From assembly GCA_965197415.1 (NCBI GenBank), contig OZ240207.1, positions 2,170,001 through 2,234,000 on the forward strand: a stretch of DNA of 64,000 nt, in the 5' to 3' direction. A program made the position numbers and the translations under genes. Below the pieces are notes generated by a model. It was not told the origin of the DNA. It made no database searches and saw nothing but the letters and a program-made list of their open reading frames with translations. This document shows positions 47,435 to 54,963 of the stretch, piece by piece. The stretch comes from DAOUJI01 sp965197415 (GTDB lineage Bacteria; Chloroflexota; Dehalococcoidia; Lucifugimonadales; JAGWBF01). Numbering within the stretch: position 1 is the stretch's first letter; each line of letters starts with the position of its first letter.

Positions 47435-48285
47435 CGATCCGTTCAAATCACGGAATTTTGACCGAGATGTGCGATCTCGTCATAGACTTCCTGAACGAAA
47501 AAGGATTGGACCTCAAAGACGATTCCTTTTTCGCACAGGAGGTTGGCAAGATCCAGTCGCCGGAAAGGCGTGAGTGGCTCAAGACGTACTTATCTGAGAA
47601 CGCTTATTTTCTATTACATGGCATCGTTAACCTGGCGTATTCGTTGGATTTCATCCTATCCCAACGCAATCGTGCAATCGTATCAATAAGTGGGCAGGTT
47701 CTGCTCCGAACCATACTAGAATATAGTGGCAAACTAACCTATCTTGCTGACCCTGAGATTAGTCCTAATCAGCGAATCAAGCGGGCCCTTAAGACATACT
47801 ATACTGACCTTGACGAATACGAACGTCTACTTCCGGAGCTTAAAGCGGAGCCTAGCCAGAACCTAAAGGAGTTCGCTCAGGAATGGTATGCAGAAGTAGC
47901 TGAAGGCAAAGAACTGAAGCGGTACAGAGGACCACGGAGCATCTTTGACTCGATTGGTGACCCGGAGTTCGAGGAATGGCCTATAGATAGAACCGGAAAA
48001 TCTGTAAATCCAGTATACGCTCTGGGTTACCAAGTAAACTCTACGATCACACATGGCAACCTTTGGGCAATAAAGCACTATGGATTGACTCATGTTAACA
48101 AGTCAGGCGGCATAACTACGGCGTTGCCGGGTTTGGATGCAGACGGAATACTTTCTCTCCAAAGAGCAGCGGCTACCGTGCTCCAGTTATCATTTGGCTT
48201 TGCAGTCCAGTTCATGCACGGTCGTCTCCCTTCGGGCGTCATGAATAGGCTGGGAGCCCGTATCCAATCGCTCACGAATTCTTGA
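47431..48285 (+). CDS. Unknown AT-rich partner of the restriction-modification enzyme, possible HEPN/DUF5677-like
   Basis: 284 residues, mostly helical, with no membrane segment. It starts inside the stop of the large restriction-modification gene (ATGA), so it is co-translated. Base composition is visibly richer in A and T than every neighbour, which suggests separate acquisition. LLRTILEYSGKLTYLADPE and the late ITHGNLWAIKHYG resemble the E/R and H segments of DUF5677-like and HEPN proteins often seen in defence islands. No clear catalytic motif can be asserted. It could be a regulator, a toxin or a third component of the system. Confidence 0.6.
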   Translation: MTIRSNHGILTEMCDLVIDFLNEKGLDLKDDSFFAQEVGKIQSPERREWLKTYLSENAYFLLHGIVNLAYSLDFILSQRNRAIVSISGQVLLRTILEYSGKLTYLADPEISPNQRIKRALKTYYTDLDEYERLLPELKAEPSQNLKEFAQEWYAEVAEGKELKRYRGPRSIFDSIGDPEFEEWPIDRTGKSVNPVYALGYQVNSTITHGNLWAIKHYGLTHVNKSGGITTALPGLDADGILSLQRAAATVLQLSFGFAVQFMHGRLPSGVMNRLGARIQSLTNS

Positions 48286-48358
48286 GTCCGATTATCCGTA
48301 CAGTGGACCGGTTCCGCAGCGGAAGGATGCATCTGTGTATCTGTCTACGGGACAGAAC

Positions 48359-48384
48359 ATCGGTTAGTATAATCGGTTAGTATA
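48359..48384 (+). repeat. Two tandem copies of a 13-base unit in a promoter region
   Basis: ATCGGTTAGTATA is repeated directly at 48359-48371 and 48372-48384. The junction creates TATAAT at 48368-48373, and the second copy leads into TATAAG. Just upstream, CTGTC-TACGG-GACAG is an inverted repeat. It probably forms the promoter or operator of the retropepsin-like gene. Confidence 0.5.
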
Positions 48385-48417
48385 AGATGTATAGAGCGTA
48401 AAGAGAGGTCTGTACCT

Positions 48418-48774
48418 GTGGGAACATTCAAGTGGCCGTTGCGGATTTCCAGCATGGACGGCCAGCATGTCAGGGAGATAGAAGCGACGGTGGACACCGG
48501 CGCCGCCTACACCACGTTGCCAACCCGTCTGCTGCGTGAACTGGGGGTGACACCGATGGGCAAGCGCAGGTTTCTGTTGGCCGACGGGCGGCGGATTGAG
48601 ATGGACTACGGGGAGGCCCGGGCGACCGTCGACGGCGAGAGTGTGACGACTCTAGTGGTCTTTGGGGAAGACGACGCCCCACCCCTGCTGGGGGCCTATA
48701 CACTGGAAGGTCTGGCCTTGGCGGTGGACCCGGTGGAGCAGCGATTGGTCCCAACTCACCTCATCATGTACTAG
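48418..48774 (+). CDS. Retropepsin-like aspartic protease, clan AA
   Basis: 118 residues from GTG 48418 (AGAGAGGT upstream). The catalytic motif ATVDTGAAYTTLP, with Asp-Thr-Gly, is near residue 23; the second half ends LLGAYTLEGLALAVDPVEQRLVP, the usual hydrophobic-hydrophobic-Gly pattern of the fold. Such single-domain proteins act as dimers. Bacterial clan AA proteases of this size are widespread, and their substrates are unknown. It has no signal peptide. Confidence 0.8.
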   Translation: MGTFKWPLRISSMDGQHVREIEATVDTGAAYTTLPTRLLRELGVTPMGKRRFLLADGRRIEMDYGEARATVDGESVTTLVVFGEDDAPPLLGAYTLEGLALAVDPVEQRLVPTHLIMY

Positions 48775-48843
48775 ATGTATTAGGACCGGCTCCGCTCTTG
48801 GGCCATACCTGACCATGATGTCGCAAGCAGCATCTAGCAGCCC

Positions 48844-48872
48844 TTGAAATTCGGGTTTCATAGGTGCATAAT
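48844..48872 (+). promoter_or_regulatory. Promoter of the 5S rRNA gene
   Basis: TTGAAA (48844-48849), a 17-base spacer and CATAAT (48867-48872). The expected start is about seven bases before the 5S 5' end, so the gene has its own promoter. Confidence 0.6.
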
Positions 48873-48886
48873 TATTGATGTCAGTC

Positions 48887-49004
48887 CCTTGGCGGTTTTA
48901 GCGGTGCGGACCCACCCGTTCCCATCCCGAACACGGAAGTGAAACGCTCCAGCGCTCACGATACTGCTCCGGCGACGGAGTGGGAAAATAGGCCACTGCC
49001 GGGG
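48887..49004 (+). rRNA. rrf: 5S ribosomal RNA
   Basis: 118 bases. The conserved loop CCCGTTCCCATCCCGAACAC is present, followed by GGAAGTGAAACGCTCCAGCG and GGGAAAATAGG. The terminal helix CCTTGGCGGT pairs with ACTGCCGGGG, counting G:U pairs, and sets the ends. It is not next to 16S or 23S. GGGGGCTTTTCTTTT follows immediately and should terminate transcription. Confidence 0.95.
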
Positions 49005-49375
49005 GGCTTTTCTTTTGTAGACAACCCGGCAAATTTTACCGCTCTCAGGCCTGGAATTGCCGCCCTCGAACCCTTCCATTTGGGGTTTAGGTGTGATAAA
49101 GTTATAGCGTTCTCATCGATTGTTAAATAATTCACATACTCACTGCCTCTGAACACCGTAGAAAAGAAACCTCGGAACCTTTACACCAATCGCGTAAGCG
49201 ACCTATAATGGGAACATCTAAGCCCCGACGATTGATAAGGAGTTCCCGGGGTTTCCGCTTGATGTTCCCACGATACGTATAAAGGGCCTTGCGCCCTTTA
49301 CAATGAGGGTTCACGGGTAGGCTTCAGGAATGACCGTGCCGGAAGGCCAACCGGCGTAATGAGGGGGTACCTAAA
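49005..49375 (+). promoter_or_regulatory. clpC upstream region with TATAAT box and long inverted repeat
   Basis: No gene is visible. After the 5S terminator tail (to about 49018) the region is AT-rich. TATAAT lies at 49204-49209. Directly after it TGGGAACATC (49209-49218) pairs perfectly with GATGTTCCCA (49261-49270), and AAGCCCCG pairs with CGGGGTTT inside (one G:U). A second small hairpin TAAAGGGC/GCCCTTTA is at 49280-49300. The layout suggests operator or 5' UTR control of clpC. Neither CIRCE nor CtsR boxes match. Confidence 0.5.
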
Positions 49376-51877
49376 ATGGGCAGCAGATTCGAAAAGTTTT
49401 CGGAGCGTGCACGCCGGGTCCTCTCCCTGGCCCAGGAAGAGGCCCAAAGGTTCAACCACAACTACATCGGCACCGAGCACATATTGCTGGGACTGGTGCG
49501 TGAAACCGAAGGTGTAGCCGCCCGAGTCCTCTCCAACCTGGGAGTGGACTTGAGCAAGGTCCGCTCCGCGGTGGAGTTCATCATCGGTCGCGGGGAACGG
49601 CCCGCCCAGGGCGAGATAGGTCTGACCCCCAGGGCCAAGAAGGTTGTGGAACTGGCGGTGGACGAAGCCCGCCGCATGAACCACACCTACATCGGCACCG
49701 AACACCTGCTCATCGGCCTCCTCCGGGAGGGCGAAGGTGTGGCCGCCGGAGTCCTGGAAAGCCTCAGCGTAACCCTGGACAAGGTGCGCTCCGAGACCCA
49801 CAGAATCCTCAGCCAGAGTTCTCCCCAGTCGTCTTCCGGCGGATACGGCGCTAAAAGCTCAACGCGGACCCCCACGCTGGACCAGCTGGGCATCGACCTC
49901 ACCAAGGCCGCCAGGGACAAGAAACTGGACCCGGTGGTGGGCCGCGACCAGGAAATCCAGCGGGTCATCCAGATACTCAGCCGCAGGACCAAGAACAATC
50001 CCGTGCTGATGGGCGAACCCGGAGTCGGCAAGACTGCCATAGTGGAAGCCCTGGCACAGCGAATCTCCACGAACGACATTCCAATCACTCTCCAGGACAA
50101 GCGCCTGGTCACCCTGGACATGGGCGCCCTGGTTGCGGGCACCAAGTACCGGGGCGAGTTCGAAGAGCGCCTCAAGAAAGTCGTGGAAGAAATCAAAAAC
50201 TCTGGCAATTGTGTGCTGTTCATCGACGAGATGCACACCATCGTCGGAGCCGGAGCCGCCGAAGGGGCAGTGGACGCGGCCAACATCCTGAAGCCTTCGC
50301 TGGCCCGCGGAGAGCTACAGTGCATCGGCGCCACCACCATGGACGACTACAGGAAGCACGTGGAGAGGGACCCCGCCCTCGAACGCCGCTTCCAACCAGT
50401 AGTCGTATCCGAGCCCTCGGTGGACGAAACCGTGAGCATCCTTCATGGCATCAAAGGCCAGTACGAGATACACCACGACTTGACCATATCCGACGACGCG
50501 ATATCGGCCGCGGCCAGTCTGGCCTCCCGCTTCATCGCCGACCGGTTTCTGCCCGACAAGGCCATAGACCTGATGGACGAGGCGTCTTCCAGGGTTCGGC
50601 TAAGGAACGCCTCTACTCCCCTCTCCGTGCAACAGTCCGAGATGGTGCTGGAGAACGTGCGGAAAGAGAAGGACGACGCCATAGCCGCTCAGCAGTACGA
50701 ACATGCGGCTGAACTCCGGGAGAGGGAACTCCGTCTGCTGGAGAGCCTGGAAAACGACAAAAAAGAGTGGCACGACGAGCTGGGCAGCAACAAGCCCGTG
50801 GTCGGCGCCGAGGACATAGCTGAAGTGGTGAGCATGTGGACCGGCATACCCGTCACCCGGCTGGCCATGGAAGAGACCGAACGATTGCTGCACATGGAGC
50901 AGGAAGTCCACAAGAGGATCATCGGACAGGAAGAGGCCATCGTCAACGTATCCAAGGCGGTGCGCAGGGCCCGCGCCGGGCTAAAGGACCCGAGGCATCC
51001 CATAGGCGTGTTCCTGTTCCTGGGACCCACGGGAGTGGGGAAGACCGAGTTGGTCCGCGCACTGTCGGAGTTCATGTTTGGCAGCGAAGACTCAATGATT
51101 CGTCTGGATATGTCCGAGTTCCAGGAGCGGCACACCGTCGCCCGGCTCATCGGCGCCCCTCCGGGATATATCGGCTACGACGAGGGCGGCCAGCTTACGG
51201 AAGCTGTCCGGAGGAAGTCCTACAGCGCCATTCTTCTGGACGAAATCGAGAAGGCCCACCCCGAGGTGTTCAACGTCCTGCTGCAAATCTTCGACGACGG
51301 ACATCTGAGCGACGCCAAGGGCCGCAAGGTGGACTTCCGCAACTCCATCATCGTGATGACCAGCAACCTGGGCTCCGACCTGATAAAGAGGGAGACCGCG
51401 CTGGGCTTCTCCATCAAGACGGACCAGGCGCAGTCGGACAAACAACAGTATGAGCGCATGAAGGACAAGGTGCTGGACGAGGTGAAGCGCTTCTTCAGGC
51501 CCGAGTTCCTGAACCGTATCGACGCCACCGTCGTCTTCCACTCTCTGGCTGAAGAACACATAGTCTCCATAGTGGACCTAATGATGGAACAGGTCAGGTC
51601 CGAGTTGAAGGAGAAGGATATCGGCCTTGAGACCACCCAGGCGGCCAAAGAGTGGCTGGCGGAACACGGCTACGACCCCAACTTCGGCGCAAGGCCGTTG
51701 CGCCGGCTTATCCAGGACACAGTCGAGGACAAGCTGTCCGAGGAGCTGCTGTCAGGGAAAATGGTCGCGGGAGACGTGGCGATTGTGGATGTCGAGGACG
51801 ACGAGACGGTGATAAGGGTGAAGGGAAAAGAGGAAGCGGAGGACGTAGAAGAGGTGGCGGCTCTGCCCTCCGCCTGA
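49376..51877 (+). CDS. clpC: ClpC, AAA+ unfoldase of the Clp protease
   Basis: 833 residues. It has a double Clp N-domain (FSERARRVLSLAQEEA; YIGTEHILLGLVRE and its repeat), a first AAA+ module with GEPGVGKTAIVEAL near residue 220, a UVR-type middle domain (IAAQQYEHAAELRERE) and a second AAA+ module with GPTGVGKTELVRAL near 550. It unfolds substrates and feeds them to ClpP. The acidic tail after the last module is short. It has its own structured upstream region and a strong terminator downstream, so it forms a single-gene unit. Confidence 0.96.
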   Translation: MGSRFEKFSERARRVLSLAQEEAQRFNHNYIGTEHILLGLVRETEGVAARVLSNLGVDLSKVRSAVEFIIGRGERPAQGEIGLTPRAKKVVELAVDEARRMNHTYIGTEHLLIGLLREGEGVAAGVLESLSVTLDKVRSETHRILSQSSPQSSSGGYGAKSSTRTPTLDQLGIDLTKAARDKKLDPVVGRDQEIQRVIQILSRRTKNNPVLMGEPGVGKTAIVEALAQRISTNDIPITLQDKRLVTLDMGALVAGTKYRGEFEERLKKVVEEIKNSGNCVLFIDEMHTIVGAGAAEGAVDAANILKPSLARGELQCIGATTMDDYRKHVERDPALERRFQPVVVSEPSVDETVSILHGIKGQYEIHHDLTISDDAISAAASLASRFIADRFLPDKAIDLMDEASSRVRLRNASTPLSVQQSEMVLENVRKEKDDAIAAQQYEHAAELRERELRLLESLENDKKEWHDELGSNKPVVGAEDIAEVVSMWTGIPVTRLAMEETERLLHMEQEVHKRIIGQEEAIVNVSKAVRRARAGLKDPRHPIGVFLFLGPTGVGKTELVRALSEFMFGSEDSMIRLDMSEFQERHTVARLIGAPPGYIGYDEGGQLTEAVRRKSYSAILLDEIEKAHPEVFNVLLQIFDDGHLSDAKGRKVDFRNSIIVMTSNLGSDLIKRETALGFSIKTDQAQSDKQQYERMKDKVLDEVKRFFRPEFLNRIDATVVFHSLAEEHIVSIVDLMMEQVRSELKEKDIGLETTQAAKEWLAEHGYDPNFGARPLRRLIQDTVEDKLSEELLSGKMVAGDVAIVDVEDDETVIRVKGKEEAEDVEEVAALPSA

Positions 51878-51905
51878 CCCCCACCCGAAACTAAACCCAC
51901 ACATG

Positions 51906-51940
51906 AATGCGGGGCGTCAATGACGCCCCGCATTTCGTTT
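51906..51940 (+). terminator. Rho-independent terminator of clpC
   Basis: AATGCGGGGCGTCA pairs perfectly with TGACGCCCCGCATT (51906-51919 with 51921-51934), followed by TCGTTT. It is nearly symmetric, so it may also stop reverse transcripts. Confidence 0.8.
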
Positions 51941-51975
51941 CCCGGACTCAACCCTCCGGGGCAGGAGAACACGGT

Positions 51976-52725
51976 ATGGTGCAGAGTAAATTCGTTGGCG
52001 TGGACGGCTGCCCTGAAGGCTGGTTCGTCGTGGGACTCGACGGACATGGCGGGTATGAAGTTGGCGTGTTCAAGACGTTCAACGAATTGCTGGACCGCTA
52101 CGCCGGCGCCGAACTGGTCCTCGTGGACATCCCGATAGGACTTCCGGAAGGGGAGGGCGGGCGTGACTGCGACCGTGAGGCCCGGAAGCGGCTAGGAGGC
52201 CGCCGGTCGAGCGTATTCCCAACTCCGACCCGCCAGACCGTAAGGCAAGCATCTGAATCACCTAGAGATTACCGTGCCGCCTGTGATGTTGAGCGCAGAT
52301 TGACCGGTAAGAATATCAGCCAGCAGGCTTTTCGCATAGCTCCCAAGATTGCACAAGTCGATATGGCGCTATTGGAGCGGGGTCCGAACGTCGCGCCCAG
52401 GGTCAGGGAGGTCCATCCGGAGCTTTGTCTCTGGGCGTTGAACCAAAGGAAGCCCATGAAGTACGGAAAGAAGAGGGCGGAAGGGCAGAGGGAACGACTC
52501 CGGGTCCTTCAAGGGATCGAGCTGCTTACACAAGAGATATTCGACAAGGCTTGTTCTCGGTTCCTACGGAAGGTCGTGGCCAGGGACGACATTGTGGACG
52601 CGCTGGCGCTTGCTGTGACGGCCCACCTAGGCCACCAGCGGTTGCAAACAGTCCCTGACCGCCCTCCGAGGGACGCCAAGGGATTGCCGATGGAGATTGT
52701 GTACTGGGACCCCGAGCTCGGATAG
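51976..52725 (+). CDS. DUF429 family protein, predicted RNase H-like
   Basis: 249 residues from ATG 51976 with AGGAG upstream; the open frame begins earlier but only across the clpC terminator. The opening FVGVDGCPEGWFVVGLD and the segment LVLVDIPIGLPEGEGGRDCD supply the aspartates of an RNase H-like fold, which fits the DUF429 family. EVHPELCLWALN and the late DDIVDALALAVTAHLG are further family blocks. No target is known for the family. Confidence 0.8.
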   Translation: MVQSKFVGVDGCPEGWFVVGLDGHGGYEVGVFKTFNELLDRYAGAELVLVDIPIGLPEGEGGRDCDREARKRLGGRRSSVFPTPTRQTVRQASESPRDYRAACDVERRLTGKNISQQAFRIAPKIAQVDMALLERGPNVAPRVREVHPELCLWALNQRKPMKYGKKRAEGQRERLRVLQGIELLTQEIFDKACSRFLRKVVARDDIVDALALAVTAHLGHQRLQTVPDRPPRDAKGLPMEIVYWDPELG

Positions 52726-52735
52726 GGATAAGGCT

Positions 52736-52755
52736 GGGCGACCGGCCGGTCGCCC
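52736..52755. repeat. Perfect 20-base palindrome
   Basis: GGGCGACCGGCCGGTCGCCC followed by CTACACC. The complete self-complementarity and the CCTAC tail resemble short dispersed palindromes found in environmental genomes. It is a single copy in this window, downstream of the DUF429 gene. Confidence 0.6.
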
Positions 52756-52913
52756 CTACACCGTTTGTTCCTCATAGTCTCCGCGAAATGTGCGTCTGCC
52801 TAGTGTGACAATGACAATTCTGAGTTGACGTTGGGCGCCTTGGCAAGGTTAACTAAGGCGCCTGGGGAGCGTGAGCTTCATCCGGACCGTCCAATCTGGG
52901 GGGAGTGAAGAGG

Positions 52914-54299
52914 ATGAGTGGAGAACGAAGCCGGACGGTTTTCTTCTGCCGGGACTGCGGCAACGAAAGCCTCAAATGGATGGGGTTCTGCCCAGCGTGC
53001 GGAAGCAAGAACCCGTTGTCGGAGGCCCCGCGCGCCGGTCCGACCACGACCCCTCGTCGGCGGGCTTTCCATCAGCCAGCAGAACTGGAAGAGCTTTCCG
53101 GAATCGAGCCTAACCGGCATCCCAGAATTTCCGTCGGGATTGGGGAGCTGGACCGGGTGCTGGGCGGAGGGATCGTGCCGGGCTCGGCGGCGCTCATGGC
53201 GGGAGAACCCGGAGTGGGCAAGTCAACCCTGCTGCTCCAGACAGCGGGTCTAGCCGCGGCCCGGGGACTCAAAGTCGTCTATGTGAGCGGCGAAGAGTCG
53301 GCGCAGCAAATCAAAGTGCGCTCAGACCGGCTTGGGATTCAGGGGACGGACGTATTCCTGCTGTCCGAGACGGACGTGGACGAGGTCATCGAGCGGCTAG
53401 ACCGTTCCGAGGCTTCGCTGGTCATAATAGACTCGATCCAGGCGCTGCACGCCGGAGACGTCCAGTCGGGACCCGGAAGCGTGGCGCAAGTCAGGGAGTG
53501 CGCGCTCCGGCTAATACGATGGTGCAAGGACATGACGGTCCCTCTGATTATGTCAGGCCACGTAACCAAGGACGGGGCGTTGGCGGGCCCACGCGCTCTG
53601 GAGCACATGGTGGATGTGTCGCTCCACATGGAGGGAGAGAACGCCACTTCCTACCGCATCTTGAGAGGGGCTAAAAACCGTTTCGGCTCCACCGACGAGG
53701 TGGGCATCTTCAAGATGGACCGAGATGGACTTGTTGAAGTCGACGACCCATCCAGGGTGCTGCTGGCACACCGACAGCACGGCTCCATCGGGTCCGCCAT
53801 AGCGCCGGTAATCGAAGGGAGCCGGCCGCTGCTGGTGGAGATTCAATCTCTCACCTCACCGTCTATCCTGCCAGCCCCCCGCAGAGTCACCAACGGCACC
53901 GACTATAACCGACTGCTGATGTTGTCAGCGGTCCTGAGCCGCCGGGTTGGACTAAGCCTGGCAGGCCAGGACATCATAGTGAACGTGGCGGGTGGCCTGC
54001 GAATACGAGAGCCGGGGGCAGACCTGGCCACGGCGTTGTCAATAGCATCCAGTTGCCTCAACTCGCCCCTTCCGGAGGACATGGCAGCCATCGGTGAAGT
54101 GGGACTAACCGGAGAGCTGAGGCCGGCGCCCCAACTGGAACGCCGCCTGGGAGAAGCGGCCCGTCTTGGCTTCCGCAAGGCCATCATTCCACCCGCCGGA
54201 GCAGGCAACGGGAGAATGCCTGCGCCTGAGGGAATGGAGTTGTCAATCACTCCTACCCTGGCCGCGGCCGTGCGGCAGAGTCTCGGCGTGGCGGCTTGA
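52914..54299 (+). CDS. radA: DNA repair protein RadA
   Basis: 461 residues from ATG 52914; a GTG at 52905 is too close to GGGGGGAG to be used. An N-terminal zinc finger (CRDCGNESLKWMGFCPAC) is followed by a RecA-like ATPase with GEPGVGKSTLLLQ near residue 96, the RadA motif KNRFGSTDEVG near 253 and a C-terminal Lon-like domain. It promotes branch migration during recombination. Confidence 0.96.
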   Translation: MSGERSRTVFFCRDCGNESLKWMGFCPACGSKNPLSEAPRAGPTTTPRRRAFHQPAELEELSGIEPNRHPRISVGIGELDRVLGGGIVPGSAALMAGEPGVGKSTLLLQTAGLAAARGLKVVYVSGEESAQQIKVRSDRLGIQGTDVFLLSETDVDEVIERLDRSEASLVIIDSIQALHAGDVQSGPGSVAQVRECALRLIRWCKDMTVPLIMSGHVTKDGALAGPRALEHMVDVSLHMEGENATSYRILRGAKNRFGSTDEVGIFKMDRDGLVEVDDPSRVLLAHRQHGSIGSAIAPVIEGSRPLLVEIQSLTSPSILPAPRRVTNGTDYNRLLMLSAVLSRRVGLSLAGQDIIVNVAGGLRIREPGADLATALSIASSCLNSPLPEDMAAIGEVGLTGELRPAPQLERRLGEAARLGFRKAIIPPAGAGNGRMPAPEGMELSITPTLAAAVRQSLGVAA

Positions 54300-54626
54300 A
54301 TCTGCTGCGAGACGAGGGAGATTCAGACAACTCAGCTTCACCTTAACCTTCTCCCGACAAGGCAGAAGGAAAAGTGAGTGGCGCGTCCCAGGGCAGGGTC
54401 TTTCGATTGTCACCCCGAGCAGAGCGAGGGGTCTAAAGTCTTAGCCATTTCCACCGTTCTGCTGCCAAAGGATTGTAGATTCCTCACTCCGTTTCGGAAT
54501 GACTGTGGGCCAGGTCCTTCCCATAATCGAAAGACCCTGCGTTCCGGGGCGGTCAGGTTGACGGAAGTTTCCGGCTAGCGTAGAATTCGCAAGGCAGCCC
54601 AACCCTCACCCTTCCCGGAGGAGCCT
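54300..54626. other. Intergenic region after radA, mostly repeat DNA
   Basis: No gene of convincing quality is seen. The region contains a CACCTTAACCTTCTCC-type stretch near 54340, a 148-base inverted-repeat element (54393-54540) and the ribosome binding site of the small gene at 54627. Confidence 0.6.
54393..54540. mobile_element. 148-base MITE-like element with 16-base terminal inverted repeats
   Basis: GCAGGGTCTTTCGATT at 54393-54408 is the exact reverse complement of AATCGAAAGACCCTGC at 54525-54540. Inside, the left half has CACCCCGAGCAGAGCGAGGGG and the right half GATTCCTCACTCCG then TTTCGGAATGAC, both of the type seen in dispersed non-coding repeats. It has no coding capacity. A transposase source is not visible in the window. 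Confidence 0.65.
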
Positions 54627-54806
54627 ATGTTCGACCGAGAAATGCTGGACCGGTACTTCACCGAGTTGCGCGACCAATACGCCAACGACCCCGACTGGGA
54701 ACAGTTGGTCCGAGACTCACACCTGGGTATCGCCAGGTCAGACGCGTCCGTCGACCTTGGAGACATCGACAGCAGGATCAAGGGACTCATAGAAAAGCAC
54801 AAGTAG
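54627..54806 (+). CDS. Small hypothetical protein
   Basis: 59 residues from ATG 54627, with a strong ribosome binding site (CGGAGGAG) five bases upstream. The sequence MFDREMLDRYFTELRDQYAN, then DPDWEQLVRDSHLG and SRIKGLIEKHK is charged and helical with no known motif. Codon usage is like the neighbours. It stands alone between the inverted-repeat element and the promoter of the dehalogenase-like gene. Confidence 0.6.
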   Translation: MFDREMLDRYFTELRDQYANDPDWEQLVRDSHLGIARSDASVDLGDIDSRIKGLIEKHK

Positions 54807-54881
54807 TCCGGGCGGAGACAACAGCTCTGGTCCTTTTGCCGCCGACGCCGCATTCATGGCCAGAATGAGCGTGCAAATCGC

Positions 54882-54910
54882 TTGACATAGCCATGCAAAC
54901 GGCGTATAAA
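54882..54910 (+). promoter_or_regulatory. Near-consensus promoter of the dehalogenase-like gene
   Basis: TTGACA (54882-54887), exactly 17 bases, then TATAAA (54905-54910). The gene starts 54 bases downstream, with GGGAGG as ribosome binding site. Confidence 0.75.
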
Positions 54911-54963
54911 CTTATTGTCAAGTATGCCTACTATGGAAGCTTTACGTTTATGGGAGGTTGTCC

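Noticed and set aside
44108..48285. BREX or DISARM system
   Set aside because: No helicase, PglZ, BrxC/L or DUF1998-type genes are present; only one R-M enzyme and one partner.
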